Assembly: GCA_934141445.1 (NCBI GenBank)
Contig: CAKPCF010000022.1
Location: 1 to 29,761 of the forward strand
DNA: 29,761 nt
Origin: an uncultured Clostridia bacterium
GTDB taxonomy: Bacteria > Bacillota > Clostridia > TANB77 > CAG-508
Direction of reading: 5' to 3'
The notes beneath the pieces are model-generated. The model was not told the DNA's origin and searched no databases. It worked only from the letters and a program-made list of their open reading frames with translations. Of the stretch, positions 1 to 7,883 are shown in pieces; position 1 is the stretch's first letter, and each line of letters begins with the position of its first letter. Made by a program: the position numbers and the translations under genes.

Positions 1-141
1 AAACACAAAGATTCAAGAGAACAATTTGAAATGAGAACACACAAAAGAGTTATTGATATTCTTTATCCAACACAAAAAACAGTTGATAGCTTAATGAAAT
101 TAGAGTTACCAGCAGGTGTTGATATCGAAATCAAATTATAA
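1..141 (+). CDS. rpsJ: 30S ribosomal protein S10 (3' end only)
   Basis: Only the last 46 codons and the TAA stop are present; the gene enters from the left edge in frame 1. The visible C-terminal sequence has the S10 pattern REQFEMRTHKRVIDI followed by a short PTQKTVDSLMKLELPAGVDIEI tail. S10 sits in the 30S head and, as NusE, also takes part in transcription antitermination (family knowledge). It is the first gene of the S10 operon and is followed by rplC after 63 bases. The partial status comes from the window edge, not from damage. Confidence 0.95.
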   Translation, partial: KHKDSREQFEMRTHKRVIDILYPTQKTVDSLMKLELPAGVDIEIKL

Positions 142-204
142 TTTATCAAACAAAACCAAGCTAATTTACCTATGAATTAGCCAATAGTTAGGAGGAATTT
201 TAGA

Positions 205-837
205 ATGAAAACATTAATAGGAAAAAAAGTAGGAATGACACAAATCTTTGATGAAAAAGGAAATGTAGTTCCAGTAACAGTTATTGAAGCTGGTCCATGT
301 AGCGTTGTTCAAGTTAAATCAGTTGAAACTGATGGATATGATGCAATCCAATTAGGATTTGGAGCAGTAAAAGAATACAAAGTAAATAAACCAGTTAAAG
401 GTCACTTTGCAAAAGCAAAAGTTACTCCAATGAAACACTTAAGAGAATTTAGAGTATCTGATGTATCTTCAGTAAAAGTTGGAGATGAAATAAAAGTTGA
501 TACTTTTGTAGCAGGCGAAAGCGTTGATATTCAAGGTATCACAAAAGGAAAAGGATTCCAAGGCGTAATTAAACGTTACGGACAATCAAGAGGACCTATG
601 GGACATGGTTCTATGTATCATAGAAGACCAGGTTCAATGGGACCAACATCAACTCCAGGTAGAGTATTTAAAGGTAAGAAACTTCCAGGACATATGGGTG
701 TTGAAACAGTTACAATACAAAACTTACAAGTTGTTGCAGTTGATTTAGATAAAAATGCACTTTTAGTTAAAGGTAGCGTACCAGGAAATAAAGGAAGCAT
801 TTTAAAAATTAAAACAAGCGTAAAAGCATCTAAATAG
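205..837 (+). CDS. rplC: 50S ribosomal protein L3
   Basis: 210 aa, full length for L3, an early assembly protein of the 50S subunit whose long loop reaches toward the peptidyl transferase centre. The N-terminus (MKTLIGKKVGMTQIFDEKG) is the usual L3 start. The conserved loop is seen around residues 125-165 (GHGSMYHRRPGSMGP, then TPGRVFKGKKLPGHMG). The ATG follows a clear GGAGGAA SD. The spacer from rpsJ carries a 7-bp hairpin (160-166 with 175-181). rplD follows after 20 bases, consistent with cotranscription. Confidence 0.98.
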   Translation: MKTLIGKKVGMTQIFDEKGNVVPVTVIEAGPCSVVQVKSVETDGYDAIQLGFGAVKEYKVNKPVKGHFAKAKVTPMKHLREFRVSDVSSVKVGDEIKVDTFVAGESVDIQGITKGKGFQGVIKRYGQSRGPMGHGSMYHRRPGSMGPTSTPGRVFKGKKLPGHMGVETVTIQNLQVVAVDLDKNALLVKGSVPGNKGSILKIKTSVKASK

Positions 838-857
838 AAGGAAGGAGGAAAAGAGAA

Positions 858-1481
858 ATGCCTAAGATAGATGTATATAATGTAGAAGGTAAAAAAGTTA
901 GCGATGTAGAATTAAAAGAAGAAATCTTTGGAATTGAACCAAATGAAGCTATTGTACATAGCGTTTTAGTTAACTATTTAGCTAATCAAAGACAAGGTAC
1001 ACAAAGCACTAAAACAAGAGCAGAAGTTAGAGGCGGTGGAAGAAAACCTTGGAGACAAAAAGGAACAGGTAGAGCAAGACAAGGATCTATAAGAGCTCCA
1101 CAATGGATTAAAGGTGGTATCGCATTAGGACCAAAACCACGTTCTTATAAATACAGAATAAATAAGAAAGAAAAACAATTAGCAATAAAATCATTATTAA
1201 GCTCAAAAGTATTAGAAAATGATTTAGTTGTAGTTGATAAATTTGATTTCAAAGAAATCAAAACAAAACAAATGGCTAATGCTATGAATAACTTAAAAGT
1301 TGAAGATAAAGCTTTAGTTGTTATTCCAGAAAAGAATGAGAATGTTCAAAAATCTGCTAGAAACTTAGCAAATGTTAGAACAAGTTCAGTTTCTACTTTA
1401 AATGTATTTGATTTATTAAAATACAAAAAATTAGTTTTAACAGTAGATGCTGTTAAGAAAATAGAGGAGGTGTATGCTTAA
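858..1481 (+). CDS. rplD: 50S ribosomal protein L4
   Basis: 207 aa, normal L4 length. The basic internal loop that lines the exit tunnel is at about residues 52-87 (TRAEVRGGGRKPWRQKGTG, ARQGSIRAPQW). L4 is an early 50S assembly protein, and in some bacteria it also represses its own S10 operon; no leader for such control is visible because the operon start is outside the window. The SD GAAGGAGG lies just upstream. Its 3' end touches or overlaps rplW, suggesting translational coupling. Confidence 0.98.
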   Translation: MPKIDVYNVEGKKVSDVELKEEIFGIEPNEAIVHSVLVNYLANQRQGTQSTKTRAEVRGGGRKPWRQKGTGRARQGSIRAPQWIKGGIALGPKPRSYKYRINKKEKQLAIKSLLSSKVLENDLVVVDKFDFKEIKTKQMANAMNNLKVEDKALVVIPEKNENVQKSARNLANVRTSSVSTLNVFDLLKYKKLVLTVDAVKKIEEVYA

Positions 1482-1482
1482 G

Positions 1483-1830
1483 ATGGTAGCAGAAGATATT
1501 ATATTAGCTCCAGTTGTTACTGAAAAAAGTAACATGGAAATGCAAGAAGGAAAATACACTTTCAAAGTTGCAAAAAAAGCAACAAAAGTTGATATAAAAA
1601 ATGCAGTTGAAAAATTGTTTGAAGTTAAAGTATTAAATGTTAATACAATGACTGTAAAAGGAAAAGAAAAAAGAGTTGGAGTACACCAAGGTAGAACATC
1701 AGATTGGAAAAAAGCTATTGTTACAATAGATACTAATGCATCTGAAAAAACATACCTAGGAAAAGGTGGAAAAGCAGTTAAAATTTCTAAGAAGTACAAA
1801 GATTCAATTGATGAATTCATGGGTGCTTAA
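1483..1830 (+). CDS. rplW: 50S ribosomal protein L23
   Basis: 115 aa from this start. L23 lies at the exit-tunnel mouth and is the docking site for trigger factor and SRP. The family pattern DII-PVVTEKS at the N-terminus and the KVLNVNTMTVKGKEKR segment are present. Two in-frame ATGs compete: 1474, which overlaps rplD by 8 bases, and 1483. The SD AGGAGGTG (1465-1472) is 1 base from the first and 10 from the second, so 1483 is preferred. With 1474 the protein gains MLK. Confidence 0.93.
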   Translation: MVAEDIILAPVVTEKSNMEMQEGKYTFKVAKKATKVDIKNAVEKLFEVKVLNVNTMTVKGKEKRVGVHQGRTSDWKKAIVTIDTNASEKTYLGKGGKAVKISKKYKDSIDEFMGA

Positions 1831-1893
1831 TTATAGAAATAAAAAGTTATCGGGAAATAACCCGGAGAATAAATAATAAAAGGAGAAATAAAA

Positions 1894-2721
1894 ATGGGAA
1901 TTAAACATTATAGACCATATACACCATCAAGAAGAAATATGACTTCTTCAACATATGAAGAAATCACAAAGAAAACTCCTGAAAAATCTTTATTAGATGT
2001 TAAAAGAAAAAATGCAGGAAGAAATTCTTATGGTAGAATTACTGTTAGACACCAAGGTGGTGGAAACAGACAAAAATATAGAATAATTGATTTTAAGAGA
2101 CAAAAAGATGATATGGAAGCAACTGTAATTGGTATCGAATATGATCCAAACAGAAGTGCAAATATCGCTTTAATAGAATATGAAGATGGAACAAAATCTT
2201 ATATTTTAGCTCCACAAAAATTAACAAATGGAGATAAAGTTGTTTCTGGACCAAATTCAGATATTAAACCAGGTAACTGTTTACCAATCGAAAACATTCC
2301 AGTTGGTACAATGATTCATAACATTGAATTAAACCCAGGTCAAGGTGGTAAATTAGTAAGAAGTGCTGGTCAAGAAGCTCAATTGATGGCTAAGGAAGGT
2401 GCTTATGCACATGTTAGATTACCATCTGGAGAGATGAGACTAATCTCAATTAGATGTAGAGCTACTATTGGTACAGTAGGAAATACAGATCATGAAAACA
2501 TTAAATTAGGTAAAGCAGGTAAAACAAGACATTTAGGAATTAGACCAACAGTTAGAGGATCTGTTATGAACCCTAACGATCACCCTCATGGTGGTGGTGA
2601 AGGTAGAGCACCAGTAGGACACGCTGGACCATTAACTCCTTGGGGTAAACCAGCTCTTGGATATAAGACAAGAAATAAGAAAAATAAAACAAATAAATTT
2701 ATAGTAAAGAGAAGAAAGTAA
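1894..2721 (+). CDS. rplB: 50S ribosomal protein L2
   Basis: 275 aa, full length. L2 is a primary 23S rRNA binder needed for subunit association and peptidyl transferase activity. The RNA-binding domain (GRITVRHQGGGNRQKYR, around residue 48) and the universally conserved C-terminal segment HPHGGGEGRAPVGHAGP (around residues 229-245) are intact. The SD AAAAGGAGA precedes the ATG. The 63-base spacer from rplW contains only a small hairpin (CGGG/CCCG, about 1849-1863). Confidence 0.98.
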   Translation: MGIKHYRPYTPSRRNMTSSTYEEITKKTPEKSLLDVKRKNAGRNSYGRITVRHQGGGNRQKYRIIDFKRQKDDMEATVIGIEYDPNRSANIALIEYEDGTKSYILAPQKLTNGDKVVSGPNSDIKPGNCLPIENIPVGTMIHNIELNPGQGGKLVRSAGQEAQLMAKEGAYAHVRLPSGEMRLISIRCRATIGTVGNTDHENIKLGKAGKTRHLGIRPTVRGSVMNPNDHPHGGGEGRAPVGHAGPLTPWGKPALGYKTRNKKNKTNKFIVKRRK

Positions 2722-2762
2722 TTTCTTAACGAATAGAAAAATTCCTGAAAGGAGGAAATAAA

Positions 2763-3038
2763 ATGTCAAAATCAGATAAGAGACCTTATGTAGCTCCAGA
2801 ATTATTAAAAAGAGTTGAAGCTATGAACGAAACAGGAAAAAAAGAAGTATTAAAAACATGGTCAAGAGCATCTACAATTTATCCTCAAATGGTAGGACAT
2901 ACAATAGCTGTTCATGATGGAAGAAAACATGTTCCTATATATATTTCAGAAGAAATGATCGGTCACAAATTAGGAGAATTTGCTCCTACAAGAACTTTTA
3001 AAGGACACGCTGGAGATAAAACAACAACTACAAAATAA
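2763..3038 (+). CDS. rpsS: 30S ribosomal protein S19
   Basis: 91 aa, normal for S19, which pairs with S13 in the 30S head and contacts A-site tRNA. Visible family signatures are KTWSRASTIYPQMVGHTIAVHDGR (residues ~31-54) and the C-terminal HKLGEFAPTRTFKGH. It has a strong SD (AAAGGAGG) and follows rplB by 41 bases in the conserved order rplB-rpsS-rplV. Confidence 0.98.
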   Translation: MSKSDKRPYVAPELLKRVEAMNETGKKEVLKTWSRASTIYPQMVGHTIAVHDGRKHVPIYISEEMIGHKLGEFAPTRTFKGHAGDKTTTTK

Positions 3039-3080
3039 ATAATTAAAGTGCGAACTTAAAATATAAAGGAGGAAATAACC

Positions 3081-3440
3081 GTGGAAGAAAAGCAAGCTCA
3101 AGTAGCAGAAGCAAGAGCAACTTTAAGTTATGCAAGAATTTCAGCTAGAAAAGTTAAAATTGTTGCAGACTTAATGAGAGGTAAAAAAGTAGATGAAGCA
3201 TTAAATATTGCTAAATTTGCTCCAAAAGCTTCAAGTGAAATTTTAGAAAAGTTATTAAAATCAGCTATTGCAAATGCTGAAAACAATCACTTTATGAACA
3301 GAGCTAACCTATATGTTGCAGAAATTTATGCAAATCAAGGTCCTACATTAAAGAGAATAAGACCAGCAGCAAAAGGTTCAGCTGTTAGAATTAGAAAAAG
3401 AACAAGTCATATAACAATCGTTTTAAGAGAAAGTAAATAA
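3081..3440 (+). CDS. rplV: 50S ribosomal protein L22
   Basis: 119 aa. L22 contacts all domains of 23S rRNA and its beta-hairpin lines the exit tunnel. The signature ARISARKVKIVADLMRGKKV is at residues ~18-37, and the hairpin region RIRPAAKGSAVRIRKRTSH at ~93-111. Translation starts at GTG, supported by AAAGGAGG 8-9 bases upstream and by the lack of a usable ATG nearby. A short acidic N-terminal extension (EEKQAQVAEA) precedes the conserved core. Confidence 0.97.
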   Translation: MEEKQAQVAEARATLSYARISARKVKIVADLMRGKKVDEALNIAKFAPKASSEILEKLLKSAIANAENNHFMNRANLYVAEIYANQGPTLKRIRPAAKGSAVRIRKRTSHITIVLRESK

Positions 3441-3463
3441 TAAGAAAGGAGGATATTTACGAC

Positions 3464-4126
3464 ATGGGACAAAAAGTTCATCCAAATGGAATGAGAGTAG
3501 GAGTTATTAAAGATTGGAACTCAAAATGGTATGCAGATTCAAAGAACTTTAGTGATTATCTAGTTGAAGACCAAAAAATTCGTAAATATGTTAAACAAAA
3601 ACTATTTATTAGTGGAATTTCAAAAATTGAAATAGAAAGAACTGCTAAATGTGTTAAAGTAAATGTTTACACTGCAAAACCAGGTTTAGTAATTGGTAAA
3701 GGTGGAGCACTTTCAGAAGAACTAAAAGCAGAATTAGAAAAAATGATTAACAAAGATGTTAATTTAAATATTGTAGAGGTTAAGAATGTTGATACAGATG
3801 CACAATTAGTTGCAGAAAACATTGCTAACCAACTAGAAAGAAGAATCTCTTTCAGAAGAGCAATGAAACAATGTATGCAAAAAGCAATGAAAGCTGGAGC
3901 ATTAGGTATCAAAACATCAGTATCAGGAAGATTAGGTGGTGCTGATATGGCTAGAACAGAATTCTACAAAGAAGGTACTATACCACTTCAAACTTTAAGA
4001 GCAGATATCGATTATGGATTCTATGAAGCTAATACAACTTATGGAAAAATAGGTGTAAAAGTTTGGATTTATAAAGGTGAAGTTCTTAAAGCTAAGAAAG
4101 AAGTTGCAAAAGGAGGTAGAGACTAA
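3464..4126 (+). CDS. rpsC: 30S ribosomal protein S3
   Basis: 220 aa. S3 forms part of the mRNA entry channel with S4 and S5. The N-terminal MGQKVHPNGMRVGVIKDW signature, the KH-domain loop PGLVIGKGG (about residues 73-81) and the C-terminal domain (GRLGGADMARTEFYKEGTIPLQTLRADIDYG) are all present. The SD AAAGGAGG lies upstream. The stop TAA shares its last base with the ATG of rplP, a coupling arrangement. Confidence 0.98.
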   Translation: MGQKVHPNGMRVGVIKDWNSKWYADSKNFSDYLVEDQKIRKYVKQKLFISGISKIEIERTAKCVKVNVYTAKPGLVIGKGGALSEELKAELEKMINKDVNLNIVEVKNVDTDAQLVAENIANQLERRISFRRAMKQCMQKAMKAGALGIKTSVSGRLGGADMARTEFYKEGTIPLQTLRADIDYGFYEANTTYGKIGVKVWIYKGEVLKAKKEVAKGGRD

Positions 4127-4554
4127 TGCCAGTAATGCCAAAAAGATCAAAATATAGAAAACAACAAAAAGGTAGAAACAGAGGATATGCTACAAGAGGA
4201 AATGTAGTAAACGAAGGTGAATATGGATTACAAGCTACTACTGCTGGATGGATCAAAGCTAACCAAATTGAAGCAGCCAGAGTTGCAATGACACGTTACA
4301 TTAAAAGAGGTGGAAAAGTTTGGATAAAAGTTTTCCCAGATAAACCAGTAACAAGTAAACCAGCTGGTACTCGTATGGGTAAAGGTAAAGGAGCTCCAGA
4401 ATACTGGGTAGCTGTTGTAAAACCAGGAAGAGTTATGTTTGAAATCGCAGGAGTATCTGAAGATATCGCAAGAGAAGCTTTAAGATTAGCAGCTCACAAA
4501 TTACCTGTTCAAACAAAATTCATAAAAAGAGAATCTGAATTAGGTGGTGAGTAG
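4126..4554 (+). CDS. rplP: 50S ribosomal protein L16
   Basis: 142 aa. L16 helps shape the A site of the 50S subunit. The MPKRSKYRKQQKGRNRG start, the TAGWIKANQIEAARVAMTR segment and the basic GTRMGKGKGAPEYWVAVVKPG loop identify it. The ATG at 4126 is chosen over 4135 because AGGAGG (4111-4116) is 9 bases from the former and 18 from the latter. It overlaps the rpsC stop by one base and lies one base before rpmC. Confidence 0.97.
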   Translation: MPVMPKRSKYRKQQKGRNRGYATRGNVVNEGEYGLQATTAGWIKANQIEAARVAMTRYIKRGGKVWIKVFPDKPVTSKPAGTRMGKGKGAPEYWVAVVKPGRVMFEIAGVSEDIAREALRLAAHKLPVQTKFIKRESELGGE

Positions 4555-4555
4555 A

Positions 4556-4756
4556 ATGAAAAATAGTAAAATAAAAGAAATGACTTCACCAGAACTTGAA
4601 AAAGAATTAGGTGAGTTAAAAACAGAACTATTTAAGTTAAAATTCTCTCTAGCAACAAACGGATTAGATAATCCACTTAAAGTAAGAGAAGTTAGAAAAG
4701 ACATTGCTAGAATAAAAACAGAATTAAGACAAAGAGAATTAAACGGAAATAAATAA
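4556..4756 (+). CDS. rpmC: 50S ribosomal protein L29
   Basis: 66 aa, the usual L29 size; a two-helix protein near the tunnel exit. Family pattern: ELEKELGELKTELFKLKF in the first helix and VREVRKDIARIKTELRQRE in the second. The ATG at 4556 lies one base after the rplP stop. An in-frame GTG at 4544 would add four residues but lies inside rplP and has no better SD. The likely SD is GGTGGTGAG within the 3' end of rplP. Confidence 0.95.
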   Translation: MKNSKIKEMTSPELEKELGELKTELFKLKFSLATNGLDNPLKVREVRKDIARIKTELRQRELNGNK

Positions 4757-4777
4757 TTAAGAAAGGAGTAATCCCTG

Positions 4778-5041
4778 ATGGAAGAAAGAAATCTTCGTAA
4801 AACAATGATTGGTACAGTTGTTTCAGACAAAATGGACAAAACAGTTGTAGTTGCAGTTGAAACAAGTGAAAGACATGAAATTTATGGAAAAACAGTAAAA
4901 AGAACATATAAATTAAAAGCTCATGACGAAGAAAACATCTGCAAAGCTGGAGATAAAGTAGAAGTTATGGAAACAAGACCTTTATCAAAAGATAAAAGAT
5001 GGAGAGTAGTAAGAGTTGTTGAAAAGGCTGTTATTAAATAA
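4778..5041 (+). CDS. rpsQ: 30S ribosomal protein S17
   Basis: 87 aa. S17 is an OB-fold protein that binds 16S rRNA early in 30S assembly. It contains the KTMIGTVVSDKMDKTVVVAVE segment and C-terminal CKAGDKVEVMETRPLSKDKRWRVV, both typical. Strong SD (AAAGGAG) eight to nine bases before the ATG. Usual position between rpmC and rplN. Confidence 0.97.
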   Translation: MEERNLRKTMIGTVVSDKMDKTVVVAVETSERHEIYGKTVKRTYKLKAHDEENICKAGDKVEVMETRPLSKDKRWRVVRVVEKAVIK

Positions 5042-5085
5042 GTTCAAAATAAAATTCAAAAGTTAGAAAAAAGGAGGACTAAACA

Positions 5086-5454
5086 ATGGTACAGCAACAA
5101 ACTAAATTAAAAGTTGCCGATAACACAGGCGCAAGAGAATTGATGTGCATTAGATGTTTAGGTGGTTCACATAGAAAATATGCTGAAATAGGAGATGTAA
5201 TTGTTGCTTCTGTTAAATCAGCTACACCAGGCGGAGTTGTTAAAAAAGGTGAAGTTGTTAAAGCAGTTGTTGTAAGAAGCAAAAAAGGCGCTAGACGTGC
5301 TGATGGTTCTTACGTAAAATTTGATGAAAATGCAGCAGTTATTATTCGTGAAGATGGTACACCAAAAGGAACTCGTATATTTGGACCAGTAGCTAGAGAA
5401 TTAAGAGAAAAAGATTATATGAAAATCTTATCTTTAGCACCAGAAGTTCTTTAA
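5086..5454 (+). CDS. rplN: 50S ribosomal protein L14
   Basis: 122 aa, normal L14 length; the protein lies at the subunit interface, where it also contacts silencing factor RsfS (family knowledge). The N-terminus MVQQQTKLKVADNTGARELMCI and the C-terminal DGTPKGTRIFGPVARELREKDYMKILSLAPEVL match the family closely. SD AAAGGAGG upstream. The 67-base spacer to rplX holds only a direct repeat of AATTATAAATT (about 5465-5490). Confidence 0.98.
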   Translation: MVQQQTKLKVADNTGARELMCIRCLGGSHRKYAEIGDVIVASVKSATPGGVVKKGEVVKAVVVRSKKGARRADGSYVKFDENAAVIIREDGTPKGTRIFGPVARELREKDYMKILSLAPEVL

Positions 5455-5521
5455 TTTATATACGAATTATAAATTGAAATTATAAATTAAAATAAACCTA
5501 AAGGAAATAGAGGTGAACAAA

Positions 5522-5830
5522 TTGAGAATTAAAAAAGGAGATACAGTAAAGATTTTATCTGGAAATGATAAAGGAAAAACTGGAGAAGTATTAGAAGTAA
5601 TACCAAAAACAAACAAAATAGTTGTTAAAGGTGTTAATATTAGAAAAAAACATATCAAACCTAGAAAACAAGGTGAAGAAGGTGGAATTATTTCTGCTGA
5701 ATGTGCAATACATAGTGCAAAAGCAAATGTTGTTTGCCCAAAATGCGGAAAAGCTACAAAGATCGGATATGTTGAAGAAAAAGGCGAAAAAGTTCGTGTT
5801 TGCAAAAAATGTGGTGCAAAAATAAAATAA
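5522..5830 (+). CDS. rplX: 50S ribosomal protein L24, zinc-ribbon form
   Basis: 102 aa from a TTG start. L24 initiates 50S assembly. The N-terminal KOW motif (RIKKGDTVKILSGNDKGKTG) is followed by a C-terminal zinc ribbon: CPKCGK, then CKKCGA about 19 residues later. The TTG at 5522 is preferred because GAGGTG (5510-5515) is 6 bases away and the protein then starts MRIKKGD like its homologues. The alternative GTG at 5513 adds MNK and overlaps that SD. An ORF in another frame (5622-5825) is a shadow. Confidence 0.92.
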   Translation: MRIKKGDTVKILSGNDKGKTGEVLEVIPKTNKIVVKGVNIRKKHIKPRKQGEEGGIISAECAIHSAKANVVCPKCGKATKIGYVEEKGEKVRVCKKCGAKIK

Positions 5831-5870
5831 TTAAATGAGAGAAAGTATGTGAAAGGAGGAACTAAGTAAG

Positions 5871-6410
5871 ATGGAAATACTTAGAGAACAATACGAAAAA
5901 GAAGTTATTCCAGCAATGATGAAAAAATTTAACTATACTTCAGTTATGCAAGTTCCAAAGCTTGAAAAAATAGTTATCAATATCGGTTTAGGAGAAACTA
6001 AAGATAATCCTAAAGCTTTAGATAATGCTATGAATGACTTAAGCTTAATTACAGGTCAAAAACCAATCGTAACAAAAGCTAGAAAATCAATTGCAGCTTT
6101 CAAATTAAGAGAAGGTGCAAAAATTGGATGCAAAGTAACATTAAGAGCAGGAAAAATGTATGATTTTGCTTACAAATTATTTAATGTAGCTCTTCCAAGA
6201 GTTAGAGATTTTAGAGGAGTTTCAGCAAATTCTTTTGATGGAAGAGGAAACTACTCAATGGGTATTAAAGAACAATTGATATTCCCAGAAATCGAATATG
6301 ATAAAATTGATAAATTAAGAGGTATGGACATTATATTTGTAACAACAGCAAAAAGTGATGAAGAAGCTAAAGAATTACTTACACTTTTAGGAATGCCATT
6401 CAAGAACTAA
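5871..6410 (+). CDS. rplE: 50S ribosomal protein L5
   Basis: 179 aa, full length. L5 binds 5S rRNA and contacts P-site tRNA and S13. Visible signatures: YTSVMQVPKLEKIVINIGLGE (about residues 23-43), GQKPIVTKARKSIAAFKLREG, and DFRGVSANSFDGRGNYSMGIKEQLIFPEI near residues 112-140. The SD GAAAGGAGG lies 11-12 bases upstream of the ATG, slightly long. Confidence 0.98.
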   Translation: MEILREQYEKEVIPAMMKKFNYTSVMQVPKLEKIVINIGLGETKDNPKALDNAMNDLSLITGQKPIVTKARKSIAAFKLREGAKIGCKVTLRAGKMYDFAYKLFNVALPRVRDFRGVSANSFDGRGNYSMGIKEQLIFPEIEYDKIDKLRGMDIIFVTTAKSDEEAKELLTLLGMPFKN

Positions 6411-6466
6411 TTTATTGAAAAATAAGTTAAGTTGTTGCAAGATTTATTATAAGAAAGGAGTCTCAA

Positions 6467-6652
6467 ATGGCTAAAAAATCATTAAAAGTAAAATGTGCAA
6501 AACCACAAAAATATGCTACTAGAGAATATAATAGATGCAAACTTTGTGGAAGACCACACGCTTATATTAGAAAATATGGCATCTGCCGTGTTTGCTTTAG
6601 AGAATTAGCACATAAAGGAGAAATTCCTGGCGTAAAAAAAGCAAGCTGGTAA
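6467..6652 (+). CDS. rpsN: 30S ribosomal protein S14, short zinc-binding (type Z)
   Basis: 61 aa, the short S14 type found in many Firmicutes (also called rpsZ). The zinc site CKLCGRPH...CRVCFREL (C-x2-C and C-x2-C) is intact, and the C-terminus GEIPGVKKASW is canonical. S14 lies in the 30S head near the decoding region. SD AAAGGAG upstream. The spacer to rpsH holds two short hairpins described separately. Confidence 0.97.
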   Translation: MAKKSLKVKCAKPQKYATREYNRCKLCGRPHAYIRKYGICRVCFRELAHKGEIPGVKKASW

Positions 6653-6732
6653 AATGCTTTTGCCAATAATGCTTTATAGCAAAAGAATGGAAAACATTCT
6701 TAAAACAAAAATATAAAGAAGGAGGGTAAAAC
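6653..6732 (+). other. rpsN-rpsH spacer with two small hairpins
   Basis: Two short stems can form in the mRNA: CTTTTGC (6657-6663) with GCAAAAG (6679-6685), and AAGAATG (6683-6689) with CATTCTT (6695-6701). They share three bases, so both cannot form fully at once. The rpsH SD (GAAGGAGGG) follows. A role in S8 feedback is possible by analogy with E. coli, where S8 controls spc mRNA, but the canonical S8 helix is not recognisable. Confidence 0.4.
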
Positions 6733-7131
6733 ATGAATACAACTGACCCAATAGCAGATATGTTAACAAGAATCAGAAATGCAAATAGTGCAAAATTCAA
6801 AACAGTAGATGTTCCAACATCTAAAATGAAGAAAGCTATTGCAGAAACATTATTTGAAGAAGGATATATAAAAGCTTTTGAAGAAATCGAAGACGGTGCA
6901 CAAGGAATTATAAGAATCACTTTAAAATATGATGAGAAAGGTAATAGAGTAATTGATGGATTAAGAAGAATCAGTAAACCTGGTTTAAGAATTTATGCAT
7001 CAAAAGATGAATTACCAAAAGTTTTAAATGGTTTAGGTATCGCTTTAATTTCTACTTCAAAAGGAATTATGACAGATAAAAAAGCAAGAGAATTAGGCAT
7101 AGGCGGAGAAGTTTTAGCTTATGTTTGGTAA
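6733..7131 (+). CDS. rpsH: 30S ribosomal protein S8
   Basis: 132 aa. S8 binds the central domain of 16S rRNA and is a translational repressor of the spc operon in E. coli. The N-terminus MNTTDPIADMLTRIRNA and the C-terminal SKGIMTDKKARELGIGGEVLAYVW are canonical. Strong SD AAGGAGGG. Followed by an 82-base spacer with no clear structure before rplF. Confidence 0.98.
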   Translation: MNTTDPIADMLTRIRNANSAKFKTVDVPTSKMKKAIAETLFEEGYIKAFEEIEDGAQGIIRITLKYDEKGNRVIDGLRRISKPGLRIYASKDELPKVLNGLGIALISTSKGIMTDKKARELGIGGEVLAYVW

Positions 7132-7213
7132 TTTCTAATTAAGATATGGCGAAAAGATTTAATTTTTAAATTGTAATTAACCAAATATATAATTAAAGAA
7201 GGAGGAGACTTAA

Positions 7214-7753
7214 ATGTCTAGAATAGGAAATAAACCTATTACAGTACCAGAAGGTGTTGAAGTAAAATTAAACGGACAAAACATTACTGTAAAAGGACCT
7301 AAAGGAACATTAGAAAGAGAAATTCATAAAAATATGAAAGTATCTCTTGAAGGAAATGTTCTTAAAGTTGAAAGACCAGATGATGAACCATCTAACAAAA
7401 GTTTACATGGTTTAACAAGAACATTGATTAACAATATGATTGAAGGAACACTTCATGGATTTGAAAGAAAATTAGAAGTAAATGGTGTTGGATATAGAGC
7501 ACAAAAACAAGGAAATAAATTAGTTTTAACTCTAGGATATTCTCATCCAGTTGAAATGGATGCACCAGAAGGAATTACTTTTGATGTTCCAAGTGCAAAT
7601 GAAATCATTGTAAAAGGAATGGATAAAGAGCTTGTTGGTCAAACAGCAGCTGTTATTAGAACAAAGAGACCACCTGAAGTTTATAGAGGCAAAGGTATTA
7701 AATATGCTGAAGAAGTTATTAGACGTAAGGAAGGTAAAGCTGGTAAGAAATAA
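7214..7753 (+). CDS. rplF: 50S ribosomal protein L6
   Basis: 179 aa; L6 has two similar domains and lies near the sarcin-ricin loop and factor-binding site. N-terminal MSRIGNKPITVPEGV and the C-terminal signature KRPPEVYRGKGIKYAEEVIRRKEGKAGKK are intact, as is EVNGVGYRAQ-like LEVNGVGYRA in the second domain. SD GAAGGAGGA. It is followed by a 130-base spacer containing a very stable hairpin. Confidence 0.98.
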   Translation: MSRIGNKPITVPEGVEVKLNGQNITVKGPKGTLEREIHKNMKVSLEGNVLKVERPDDEPSNKSLHGLTRTLINNMIEGTLHGFERKLEVNGVGYRAQKQGNKLVLTLGYSHPVEMDAPEGITFDVPSANEIIVKGMDKELVGQTAAVIRTKRPPEVYRGKGIKYAEEVIRRKEGKAGKK

Positions 7754-7802
7754 AATCTAATCAGTTAAATAAATTTTTTAAATGTTCAGGTTATATGTAA
7801 GC

Positions 7803-7860
7803 TTTAGGGGTATATTTAATCCCTTAAAGAAACAATTAAGGGTTTAGATATACCCCTAGA
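7803..7860 (+). promoter_or_regulatory. Large RNA hairpin in the rplF-rplR spacer
   Basis: Two 25-base arms (7803-7827 and 7836-7860) are complementary around an 8-base loop (AGAAACAA, 7828-7835). By eye there are two wobble positions and one mismatch, with an outer core TAGGGGTATAT/ATATACCCCTA and an inner core CCCTTAA/TTAAGGG. There is no T-run after it, so it is not an ordinary Rho-independent terminator. The rplR SD (AAAGGAG) begins about 12 bases later. Possible roles are ribosomal-protein feedback, RNase processing or mRNA stability; the sequence does not decide. Confidence 0.75.
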
Positions 7861-7883
7861 AGAGAACCTAGAAAGGAGAAAAA

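Noticed and set aside
5622..5825. 67-aa plus-strand ORF inside rplX
   Set aside because: Out-of-frame shadow of the L24 gene; L24 matches its family throughout.
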